This document shows positions 8,485 to 16,115 of a DNA stretch of 64,000 nucleotides, one piece after another. A program made the position numbers and the translations under genes. Each line of letters opens with the position of its first letter. The stretch's first letter is position 1. Source of the stretch: Flavobacteriaceae bacterium (lineage in GTDB: Bacteria > Bacteroidota > Bacteroidia > Flavobacteriales > Flavobacteriaceae); assembly GCA_017858055.1 (NCBI GenBank), contig JAFMCA010000002.1, positions 1-64,000 on the forward strand. The letters are read 5' to 3'. The notes under the pieces were generated by a model, which had not been told where the DNA came from, searched no databases, and saw nothing but the letters and a program-made list of their open reading frames with translations.

Positions 8485-9228
8485 ATGGAAGTCGTTTATC
8501 AATTGATCGAAAAAAATGGTTTAATCTTCGCTTTTCTAGTAGTTGGAATCCTTATGTATTTATCCAATTTGGTATCCACCCACTTGTTTAAAAAAAAGAT
8601 ACCAGGAGTAGCTTTGGCTGTTTTTTCTGGACTTCTACTTGCTTTGTTGGGATCAAAAAAAGGGATTGCAGACATTCCACTTTTTGCAGGAATGGCTTTA
8701 TTAGGAGGATCGATGCTTCGCGATTTTTCAGTTGTGGCCACGGCCATGGGAGCGGATTTATCAAAAATTAAACAAGCGGGCTGGGCTGGAATTGTAAGTT
8801 TGTTTTCGGGAGTTTTCTTTTCTTTTTTTGTTGGAGTACTCCTTGCTTTCTTTCTTGGATACAGGGATGTCGAAAGTTTGACTACCATAGGTGCAGGAGC
8901 CTGTACTTATATCGTTGGTCCGATCACTGGATCTGCTGTAGGTGCGAGCTCTGATGTAATTGCGATAAGTATTGCTATAGGTGTAGTAAAAACCATCGTA
9001 GCCACTATTGGTACTCCTTTAATAGCCAAGAAAATTGGTTTGGATAATCCCCATTCAGCTCTAGTTTTTGGCGGATTAATTGGAACAACAAGCGGCGTAA
9101 CTGCTGGACTCGCTGCCACCGATCCTAAACTGGTTCCTTACGGTGCCTTTACGTCAACGTTCTATACGGGACTCGGATGCTTGTTGTGTCCCTCTGTTTT
9201 TTATTTTGCTTTGCGCGCATTTGTATAA
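8485..9228 (+). CDS. madM: Malonate transporter subunit MadM
   Basis: A 247-residue inner-membrane protein with about eight hydrophobic segments, matching the large subunit of the MadLM malonate carrier. Conserved-looking segments include LFAGMALLGGSMLRDFSVV, GAGACTYIVGPITGSAVGA and FGGLIGTTSGVTAGLAATD. It starts one base after the madL stop (TAGATG), so translation is probably coupled. Together MadL and MadM would bring malonate from the periplasm to the cytosol, where MatB activates it. This is the last gene of the apparent operon that begins at 5295, since the next gene starts after a 59-base gap with its own signal peptide gene. Confidence 0.88.
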   Translation: MEVVYQLIEKNGLIFAFLVVGILMYLSNLVSTHLFKKKIPGVALAVFSGLLLALLGSKKGIADIPLFAGMALLGGSMLRDFSVVATAMGADLSKIKQAGWAGIVSLFSGVFFSFFVGVLLAFFLGYRDVESLTTIGAGACTYIVGPITGSAVGASSDVIAISIAIGVVKTIVATIGTPLIAKKIGLDNPHSALVFGGLIGTTSGVTAGLAATDPKLVPYGAFTSTFYTGLGCLLCPSVFYFALRAFV

Positions 9229-9287
9229 ACGGAATGCGTAGATGAATTTTATAACTTTACTTAAAGAACCAACATAAATCACTAAAA

Positions 9288-10199
9288 ATGAAATACGCAT
9301 TCCTCACGATTATTTGTTTTATTGGTGCACTGTTTTTACCCCTTGACCAATCTTGGAATTCAAATTCTGAACTTGAAGATTGGAAGCCCCTATTTAATGG
9401 AAAAGATTTGAGTGGATGGGAAATTAAAATTGCAGATCGACCTTTAAATGAAAATTACCTCAATACGTTTCAAGTAGAGGAGGGAATGTTGCGTGTTGTT
9501 TACGACGAGTATCAAGAATTTGATGATAAATACGGGCATATGTATTACGAACAGCCGTATTCATATTACAAATTGCGATTTGATTATCGCTTTGTTGGGG
9601 AACAAACACCGGGAGGAGAGGATTGGAATGTTCGCAATAGTGGGATTATGGTGCATTCTCAATCAGCAGCAAGCAACACCTTTGAACAGCATTTTCCCGT
9701 TTCCATCGAGGTACAACTTTTAGGAGGTCTAAGTGATGGAAAAGAGCGACCGACAGCAAATTTATGTTCGCCTGGCACAGCTGTTGAACGTTTTGGGGAG
9801 ATGGACTACAGTCATTGTATCAATTCAAGTTCGAGAACCTATGATGGCGATCAATGGGTTTCGGTTGAGGTGGTCGTAATGGGAGAGGAATATATTGCTC
9901 ATCTAATTGAAAACGATACAGTCCTTAAATATGAACATCCTCAGATCGGGGGGGCATTTATTAGTAAATCATCCAACGGAACAGATTGGGAATCAATGGG
10001 GGTAACGAACAAAGAGGAATGGATAGCCAAAGAAGGAATCTTGTTAAAAGAGGGGTATATTGCAGTCCAAGCAGAAAGTCATCCGATTGATTTTAAAAAT
10101 ATTGAGCTTTTGAACTTATGTGGATGTACAGATCCCAAGGCTGTTAATTATAAATCTTATTTTGTGAAATCAGACGCTAAAGCCTGTGTTTATAACTAA
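9288..10199 (+). CDS. Secreted DUF1080 (3-keto-disaccharide hydrolase-type) protein with C-terminal Cys-rich module
   Basis: A 303-residue secreted protein. After a signal-type hydrophobic N-terminus, a DUF1080 beta-jelly-roll domain begins with WKPLFNGKDLSGWE (about 32-45) and continues through SGIMVHSQ and PVSIEVQLLGG. A short C-terminal module, CGCTDPKAVNYKSY plus a last Cys, resembles the small Cys-rich CTDP.A.NY units found at the end of many Bacteroidota surface proteins. DUF1080 members include 3-keto-glycoside hydrolases and lyases, and others act as lectin-like domains. It lacks obvious operon partners, although a Gfo/Idh oxidoreductase and an isomerase-like gene lie 7 kb upstream. 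Confidence 0.82.
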   Translation: MKYAFLTIICFIGALFLPLDQSWNSNSELEDWKPLFNGKDLSGWEIKIADRPLNENYLNTFQVEEGMLRVVYDEYQEFDDKYGHMYYEQPYSYYKLRFDYRFVGEQTPGGEDWNVRNSGIMVHSQSAASNTFEQHFPVSIEVQLLGGLSDGKERPTANLCSPGTAVERFGEMDYSHCINSSSRTYDGDQWVSVEVVVMGEEYIAHLIENDTVLKYEHPQIGGAFISKSSNGTDWESMGVTNKEEWIAKEGILLKEGYIAVQAESHPIDFKNIELLNLCGCTDPKAVNYKSYFVKSDAKACVYN

Positions 10200-10218
10200 C
10201 TTTTAATAAACCTAAACC

Positions 10219-11076
10219 ATGAAGATTCCATATAAAATTAAATTTTTTAATCTATTGTTTGCCATCACGGTTTTCGGGTTGTTTATCGGATGTTCGACAC
10301 AGAAAATAAGTATCCTGTCTTATAATATTCGGTACGCAAATCCGAATGATGGAGATAATATTTGGGAAAACAGAAAAGGAGCAATGATCGAATCCCTACG
10401 CAAGATTCATCCAAGTGCGATTGGAATGCAAGAGGTGGTTCATAGCCAATTGATAGATCTTTTGAATGGAATGGAAGAGTATTCCTACGTTGGAGTGGGA
10501 AGAGAGGATGGACAAAAAAAAGGGGAATACAGTCCCATTTTCTATCAGAAGAAACAATTAGAACTCTTGGAATCAGACACCTTTTGGTTGTCGGATACAC
10601 CCGATCAAATAACTGTAGGATGGGATGCTGCACTGGAACGGATTTGTACCTATGCACGTTTTAAAGACAAAAGGAGTAAGGAAGAATTTTGGCTATTCAA
10701 TACGCATTTCGATCATGTAGGAGAAAAGGCACGAGCAAATTCTGTGCGTCTGATAATGTCAAAAATAGAAACGATAAATCAGCAGCAATTGCCAGTGATT
10801 CTCACAGGGGATTTTAATTTGACTAAGGATCATGAACCTATTCAGTACCTTATGTCGACCTTTGAAGATGTTCAGCAACATCTCAATCCAGAACATAAAA
10901 ACTATGGAACATTTACCGGATTTGATACCCTATCCGTGGAAAAAAGGAGAATAGACTATATCTTTCAAAAAGGATTTACTGTACTTGAGGCGGATCATTT
11001 ATGGCTTAAAACGGAAAAAGGATTGTGGGTCTCGGATCACCATCCGGTAAAAACAGTACTTATTGTTAAAAAGTAA
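10219..11076 (+). CDS. Endonuclease/exonuclease/phosphatase-family lipoprotein
   Basis: A 285-residue EEP-superfamily protein with a lipoprotein signal (GLFIGC, Cys at about 25). The fold motifs are in order: LSYNIRYANPNDG near the start, GMQEV (metal-binding Glu), FNTHFDHVG, TGDFNLTKDHEPI, and SDHHPV at the C-terminus (general base His). Membrane-anchored members of Bacteroidota may act on sugar or inositol phosphates, lipids or nucleic acids, and the sequence does not decide among these. It follows the DUF1080 gene by 19 bases and is probably co-transcribed. Confidence 0.85.
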   Translation: MKIPYKIKFFNLLFAITVFGLFIGCSTQKISILSYNIRYANPNDGDNIWENRKGAMIESLRKIHPSAIGMQEVVHSQLIDLLNGMEEYSYVGVGREDGQKKGEYSPIFYQKKQLELLESDTFWLSDTPDQITVGWDAALERICTYARFKDKRSKEEFWLFNTHFDHVGEKARANSVRLIMSKIETINQQQLPVILTGDFNLTKDHEPIQYLMSTFEDVQQHLNPEHKNYGTFTGFDTLSVEKRRIDYIFQKGFTVLEADHLWLKTEKGLWVSDHHPVKTVLIVKK

Positions 11077-11132
11077 ATTAAACTGTTTTTTCATCGGGGT
11101 CTTTTTTATATTCGTTGTCTAAAAAAAAAACA

Positions 11133-11663
11133 ATGAAACAACTAATTTCTATCGTATTTCTATTTTTTGTTGCTATACAAGGTATAGAAGCTCAAAAGTT
11201 TAAAGACCTGGACAAAAGTCCTTTGGATTTAATTGAATATCCCGGGACACGTGGAGAAGCTCAATGGGCGCGTATCCTTTACAGTCGTCCTCAACTCAAT
11301 GGGAGAGCCATTGAAACCTTAGTGCCCGAAGGTAAAATTTGGAGAATGGGTGCAAACGAATCCACCGAGTTGATACTTTATACTCCGATGAAAGTAGGGA
11401 CGACTTCCTTAGCTGCTGGACGTTATACAATGTATGCGATTCCTTCTGAGGGTCAGATGACCATTATTATTAACAAAGCAACTCACGTTTGGGGTGCCTA
11501 CTCGTATAGTGAGGATTTAGATGTTGCCAGAATTACAGTGCCTTTAACTGAAGCTGGTGATTCTCTTGAAGCTTTTTCTATGATTTTTGAAAAGAGTGAC
11601 AAAGGAATGGATCTTCATCTCGGATGGGGTTATTTCAGAGCAGTGCTTGAGTTTTCAAAATAA
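11133..11663 (+). CDS. Secreted DUF2911 protein
   Basis: A 176-residue protein with a signal peptide ending near GIEA, then a DUF2911 domain (SPLDLIEYPGTRGEAQW, KIWRMGANESTEL, LAAGRYTMYAIP, LHLGWGYFRA). The function of DUF2911 is not established. The start is set at the ATG at 11133 because it opens the signal peptide. An upstream in-frame TTG at 11115 would add only a lysine-rich stub. A strong hairpin terminator follows at 11686. Confidence 0.85.
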   Translation: MKQLISIVFLFFVAIQGIEAQKFKDLDKSPLDLIEYPGTRGEAQWARILYSRPQLNGRAIETLVPEGKIWRMGANESTELILYTPMKVGTTSLAAGRYTMYAIPSEGQMTIIINKATHVWGAYSYSEDLDVARITVPLTEAGDSLEAFSMIFEKSDKGMDLHLGWGYFRAVLEFSK

Positions 11664-11685
11664 ATTATTACGGTACAACCGCTTT

Positions 11686-11718
11686 AAAGGTCTTTGAAAT
11701 TATTCAAGGACCTTTTTT
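11686..11718. terminator. Rho-independent terminator between convergent genes
   Basis: Bases 11686-11698 pair with 11703-11715 as a 13-bp stem with one G-T wobble, followed on the plus strand by a T-tract that runs to 11718. It ends the DUF2911 transcript. The four-base loop contains most of the stop codon of the convergent SGNH hydrolase gene, so the same hairpin may also act on the minus strand, where the T-tract is weaker. Confidence 0.8.
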
Positions 11719-12383
11719 ATTGCTTTCTCTACCAGGGGCTCCAAAATCTTATACCCCTCCAAGGTAAGGTGAACACCGTCGTAACTATTTTCTTTGCTGA
11801 TACCATTATTTCCATCATCCAAAGCACTGAAATAATCCAGGTAGTAAACTCCGTTTCGATCGGCATAATTTTTAATCAAGGTGTTTAATTTGGGAATTTT
11901 CACATTGGGTTCCAGTCCAGGTCTCCAAGGATAATCGAAGGCAGGGAGTACAGAGCATAAAATTACTTTGACCCCATTGGCTTGGGCAATTTCTGTCATG
12001 GATTTAATATTGTCGAGGATCATTTCTAAAGTAGATGGACCCGTATTCCCCGCAATATCATTCGTCCCCGCTAAAATAACGACTGCTTTTGCACCTATAT
12101 CGATTACATCTGCACGAAATCGAACAAGCATTTGGGGGGTTGTTTGACCGCTGATGCCACGGTTTACATAAGGTTTGTTTTTAAAAAAATCAGGATGGGT
12201 GTTTAACCATCCGATGGTGATGGAATTTCCCATAAAGACAATTCTATGTTCCCCAGGTTCTGGAGCAGGAAGGGCTTCATTTGCAACTTTAAATTCTTGA
12301 AAGTTTGCCCAGTCTTGAGCAAGGAGACTTGAATTGGAAAGGAGTAAAAGGAAAACTGCAGTGAGCGATTTACGGATAAACAT
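11700..12383 (-). CDS. Secreted SGNH/GDSL hydrolase
   Basis: A 227-residue SGNH-family esterase or acetylhydrolase with a signal peptide (cleavage after about residue 22, SLLAQ). Block I is VFMGNSITIGW with the nucleophile Ser, block II is GISGQT, block III is LAGTND, and block V is DGVHLTLEGY with the catalytic Asp and His. Platelet-activating-factor-acetylhydrolase-like members of this type often remove acetyl groups from glycans. It follows the sialidase gene by 27 bases on the same strand, so a role in removing O-acetyl groups from sialylated or related sugars is a reasonable inference. Confidence 0.88.
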   Translation of the reverse strand: MFIRKSLTAVFLLLLSNSSLLAQDWANFQEFKVANEALPAPEPGEHRIVFMGNSITIGWLNTHPDFFKNKPYVNRGISGQTTPQMLVRFRADVIDIGAKAVVILAGTNDIAGNTGPSTLEMILDNIKSMTEIAQANGVKVILCSVLPAFDYPWRPGLEPNVKIPKLNTLIKNYADRNGVYYLDYFSALDDGNNGISKENSYDGVHLTLEGYKILEPLVEKAIKKVLE

Positions 12384-12410
12384 ACGATGTGTTTTGTTTT
12401 AAAAATAAGA

Positions 12411-13553
12411 TTATTTCTTGAGTTCTGAATAGGGAAAACGAATAAAATAGATCCCTGCTTGGTCTCTTTCATAGAAAAGCCCAATGTGGTCAGCATCAAT
12501 TTGAACCAAATCAGAATAGGCAGCAGTCCCAGGATAGATTTCTTTTTGGTATTTCCAGGTTTTACCAAAATCAAGACTTCCCTTGACGGTCATTTTCTCT
12601 CGTTTAGAATTGCTGTTTGGACCCGAATAGAGCAAGAGCGTATCCTGACTTCCCTCAAACAATACAATACTTGATTGACAAACGGGAGAGATCAACTCTG
12701 GATCGAATGTTTCAGAATCCCAAAACTCTCCCCCTGATTTACTTAAAGCAACCAATCGTTGTTTTGTCGCACCGTTTTGTTCACGCACATTTAGCAGGAG
12801 CGATCCGTCTGGGAGTTCGGCACCGATGCCTTCATTGGAGGATGGGGTGTTGAGGTCCGGACTTACTTTAAAGTCTTCTCCGTGATTATCTGAATAAAAT
12901 CCATAGGCACGGTATTCGTTAAAACCCTCCTGAGGAATTCCTTGAGAATGATTAGCGGGCACATAGATCCGTCCTTGATAAGGAGCTCTTTTAAATTGTA
13001 TTGCATGACCGGGTGTGGTAGCGTGTGTTCTCCAATCTCTTTCCTCATGACTAGACGTAGAATTAAAGTGTACTTGGTTCGTAATATTTTTTGGGGATGA
13101 CCAGGTTTGCCCTTGATCGACACTTGAAATATACCAAACCTCCCGTGTTCCCTTACCTAAGCGCATTTCGTGTTCAGAGGCATCCCCGGTGTTGTAAAAT
13201 AAAAAAATTCTTCCTTGGGGATAACGCGGATCAAAGAGATCAACGACAGGGGCTGGATTGCCTGCTTGGAGTTCTCCATAGTCAGCGACAACTTCCATTT
13301 GTGACCAGTGCCGCCCCCCATCCACACTTTTTTTGAGGAGGATGTCCACATTTCCGAAGTCCTCACAATTCGTTTTTCTTCCTTCAGCAAAGGCAAACAA
13401 CACCCCTTGAGGAGTTTGGATAAGAGCTGGAATTCGATAACATTGGTAACCTCCTTCTCCATTTCTAAAGAGGTGTGTCTCTAGGGAAGCATTCGGATTC
13501 GAGCAGCTCCAATTCATCAAGGATAAAACAATAGTTAAAGTCAGAAATCGCAT
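12411..13553 (-). CDS. Exo-alpha-sialidase-type lipoprotein (GH33-like)
   Basis: A 380-residue six-bladed beta-propeller glycosidase. The lipobox Cys is residue 17 (LMNWSC). The YRIP motif at 39-42 (variant of FRIP), AEGRK (Arg59) and a candidate catalytic Asp65 are visible. Asp-box repeats occur as SVDGGRHW (about 76-83), SSVDQGQTW and SLDFGKTW. The late GLFYERD is the usual nucleophile-tyrosine region. The ATG at 13553 is preferred because it opens the lipoprotein signal, rather than the GTG ten codons upstream. Some members of this family act on 2-keto-3-deoxynononic acid or rhamnogalacturonan instead of sialic acid, so substrate is not certain. Operon with the SGNH hydrolase. Confidence 0.85.
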   Translation of the reverse strand: MRFLTLTIVLSLMNWSCSNPNASLETHLFRNGEGGYQCYRIPALIQTPQGVLFAFAEGRKTNCEDFGNVDILLKKSVDGGRHWSQMEVVADYGELQAGNPAPVVDLFDPRYPQGRIFLFYNTGDASEHEMRLGKGTREVWYISSVDQGQTWSSPKNITNQVHFNSTSSHEERDWRTHATTPGHAIQFKRAPYQGRIYVPANHSQGIPQEGFNEYRAYGFYSDNHGEDFKVSPDLNTPSSNEGIGAELPDGSLLLNVREQNGATKQRLVALSKSGGEFWDSETFDPELISPVCQSSIVLFEGSQDTLLLYSGPNSNSKREKMTVKGSLDFGKTWKYQKEIYPGTAAYSDLVQIDADHIGLFYERDQAGIYFIRFPYSELKK

Positions 13554-13676
13554 GAATTCAATGATTAAAAATTTAAGATACACTAAAAAATAAATTGAAG
13601 AAAGCTTTATTGAAGAATACGATTTTCATCAACCTAATTTAAAAATTATTACATTTAGGAAACTAAAGCAATCATC

Positions 13677-15020
13677 ATGAATAATACCCTAGTCAAACGA
13701 CTTTTTATAAGCTGCTTCACTTTTTTTCTTTTTACAATTTCAAATGCTCAAAACTACACGCCCAGCCCAGAAAATCTAGAAGCGAGAGCCTGGTTTCAAG
13801 ATGCGCGTTTTGGACTTTTTGTCCATTGGGGAGTCTACAGTATTTTGGGGGATGGAGAATGGGTGATGAACAATCAAAACATCAGTATCGATGAATACGA
13901 AAAGCTCCCCAGCTTCTTTAATCCAATAGATTTTGATCCCGAAGAATGGGTCAGTATGGTCAAAGCTGCAGGGATGAAATACATCACGATTACCAGCAGA
14001 CACCACGACGGTTTTTCCATGTTCGACTCCAAAGTAACAGATTACGACATTGTTGAGGCGACTCCCTACGGTAAAGATGTCCTTAAAATGCTCGCTGAAG
14101 AATGCCGTAAACAGGGAATTAAATTATTTTTCTACTATTCACTTTTGGATTGGAATCGAGATGATTATTTCCCAAGGGGAAGAACAGGAAACGGAATTGC
14201 TGGAAGAGGTGAAGGAAAATGGGAAGATTATATTGCTTTTATGAAGGCCCAGCTTAAAGAATTGCTCACCAACTACGGAGAAATAGGAGGGATTTGGTTT
14301 GACGGTCATTGGGATCAAAAAGATTGGGATGGAAAAAAATTCGGTGACGTAAAAGTGGATTGGCATTATGATGAAATCTACGGAATGATTCATGAAATGC
14401 AACCTCAGGCGTTAATTGGAAACAACCATCATATCGGGGTCATTGAGGGAGAAGATTTTCAAATGTTTGAAAAAGATTTGCCAGGAAAAAACTCTACAGG
14501 GTGGGGTACTCCAGCGGATCAAATTGGAAGTGTACCTCTAGAGGTGTGCGAAACCATCAATGGATCATGGGGCTTTAATTTACAAGACAGAAAGCATAAA
14601 TCTGAGAAAGAACTGATCCACTATTTAATAAAGGCTGCTGGTTACGGAAGTAATATGTTGTTAAATGTAGGCCCCATGCCTAATGGAAAAATTCAACCTG
14701 AGCACCAAGCTTCCTTGAGAGCGATGGGCGATTGGTTACAGGTGAATGGAGAAACGATTTACGGAACACGAAAAGGACCCATTCCTCCAAATGACGATTT
14801 CGTTTCTACTCAAAAGGGGAAGACAGTTTTCGTTCATTTATTAAACCCCGAGGTTTCCATTTTACATGCAGACCAAGTCCCAGTTAAAATAAAGGCTGTT
14901 TACGATTGGAAGACAAATCAAAAGTTAGCTTACAGAAATGATAGTTTTGGTTTCTCAATCGACGTTTCCAAAATAGACAAAAATGATATTGATACAGTAA
15001 TTAAAATTGAATTGAGATGA
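13677..15020 (+). CDS. Alpha-L-fucosidase, GH29 (secreted)
   Basis: A 447-residue GH29 enzyme that would release alpha-L-fucose from glycans. A signal peptide ends near NAQ (residue 25). Typical motifs are FGLFVHWGVYS, SRHHDGFSMFDS (His-His-Asp at 109-111) and GGIWFDGHWD with the predicted nucleophile Asp209. The catalytic (beta/alpha)8 domain runs to about 345, and a C-terminal beta-sandwich completes the protein. It is the first gene of a packed operon with sulfatases and a second fucosidase, and its stop overlaps the next start (ATGA). Confidence 0.9.
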   Translation: MNNTLVKRLFISCFTFFLFTISNAQNYTPSPENLEARAWFQDARFGLFVHWGVYSILGDGEWVMNNQNISIDEYEKLPSFFNPIDFDPEEWVSMVKAAGMKYITITSRHHDGFSMFDSKVTDYDIVEATPYGKDVLKMLAEECRKQGIKLFFYYSLLDWNRDDYFPRGRTGNGIAGRGEGKWEDYIAFMKAQLKELLTNYGEIGGIWFDGHWDQKDWDGKKFGDVKVDWHYDEIYGMIHEMQPQALIGNNHHIGVIEGEDFQMFEKDLPGKNSTGWGTPADQIGSVPLEVCETINGSWGFNLQDRKHKSEKELIHYLIKAAGYGSNMLLNVGPMPNGKIQPEHQASLRAMGDWLQVNGETIYGTRKGPIPPNDDFVSTQKGKTVFVHLLNPEVSILHADQVPVKIKAVYDWKTNQKLAYRNDSFGFSIDVSKIDKNDIDTVIKIELR

Positions 15021-16114
15021 GCACTGAAAAAAAATTAGAAAACCGTTTAGTATCTCTTGATTTTTTTAGAGGGCTGGTAATGTTTTTACTTATTGCAGAA
15101 TTTGCTCATTTGTTTGATGTATTGATGAAATCTGGAAATGAACAAGTGACGGCTGTCATGGACTTTATGTTTCATCACGTAAAATGGGAAGGGTTGCATT
15201 TTTGGGATTTAGTACAACCGTTTTTTATGTTTATCGTGGGGGTTTCTATTCCTCTATCGTATGCCAATCGTAAGAAAAAAGGAGATTCGGAGAGTCAAAT
15301 ACGGAATCATGCCTTGCGAAGAGCCTTTTTATTATTGCTTTTTGGATGGGGTCTCTACTGTATTGGACCCGAAAAAATCATCTTTCAATTTGATAATGTT
15401 TTAGCGCAATTGTCGTTCACTTATTTGATCTCCTTTCTTTTGTTGAAACAATCTTCAACAGTTCAAATTGCCGCTGGATTTGTTTGCATCCTGATCTCCG
15501 ATTTGTTGTATCGTTTCTTCCCAGTAGTCGGCTTTGATCAGGCTTTTGTGGCTGGAGAAAATTTTGGTGCTTGGTTTAATATTTTTATTTCCGGGTACGA
15601 ATACGGCGGACATTGGGCAGCATTTAATGCCTTACCTACTGCTGCGCATACCTTGTGGGGTGTTGTGGCTGGGAAGTGGTTGATGGAGAATTCTACTTCA
15701 ACCGAGAAGTTAAAAAGAATTCTAATGGCAGGAATAATTGCGCTAGCCTTGGGGTATGGTACGACCTTTTTTACCCCAGTGATTAAAAGAATTTCGACCA
15801 CCTCCTTTGTTTTACTTTCTGCGGGGTGGACTTACTTAGCATTGGCGTTATGTTATTGGCTCATCGATGTTAAGCAATTGATTAAAAAGACCTTAGTCTT
15901 TCGTGTGGTAGGGGTGAATCCTCTCTTTATTTATCTTTTTGCCTCGCTTGGAGGTGGAGGTTTGTTTTTAAAGGTTATCCGACCCTTTTCCAATACGCTG
16001 ATCGGTGGATACTCCCCTTGGCTAGCCGATTTATTTTCCGGTTTTGTAGTGCTTTTTGGGCTTTGGTATTTGTGTTATTGGTTATATAAAAAGAAGATTT
16101 TTATAAAAATTTAA
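15017..16114 (+). CDS. NagX/DUF5009-type membrane acyltransferase
   Basis: A 365-residue integral membrane protein with about ten hydrophobic segments. The opening RLVSLDFFRGLVMFLLI and QPFFMFIVGVSIPLSYANR are the signature of the heparan-alpha-glucosaminide N-acetyltransferase/DUF5009 family. Related bacterial proteins sit in sugar-utilisation loci and are thought to transfer acetyl groups across the inner membrane to sugars. Here it may modify a sugar released by the fucosidases and sulfatases before uptake. It overlaps the upstream gene by four bases and ends one base before the next start. Confidence 0.8.
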   Translation: MSTEKKLENRLVSLDFFRGLVMFLLIAEFAHLFDVLMKSGNEQVTAVMDFMFHHVKWEGLHFWDLVQPFFMFIVGVSIPLSYANRKKKGDSESQIRNHALRRAFLLLLFGWGLYCIGPEKIIFQFDNVLAQLSFTYLISFLLLKQSSTVQIAAGFVCILISDLLYRFFPVVGFDQAFVAGENFGAWFNIFISGYEYGGHWAAFNALPTAAHTLWGVVAGKWLMENSTSTEKLKRILMAGIIALALGYGTTFFTPVIKRISTTSFVLLSAGWTYLALALCYWLIDVKQLIKKTLVFRVVGVNPLFIYLFASLGGGGLFLKVIRPFSNTLIGGYSPWLADLFSGFVVLFGLWYLCYWLYKKKIFIKI

Positions 16115-16115
16115 A

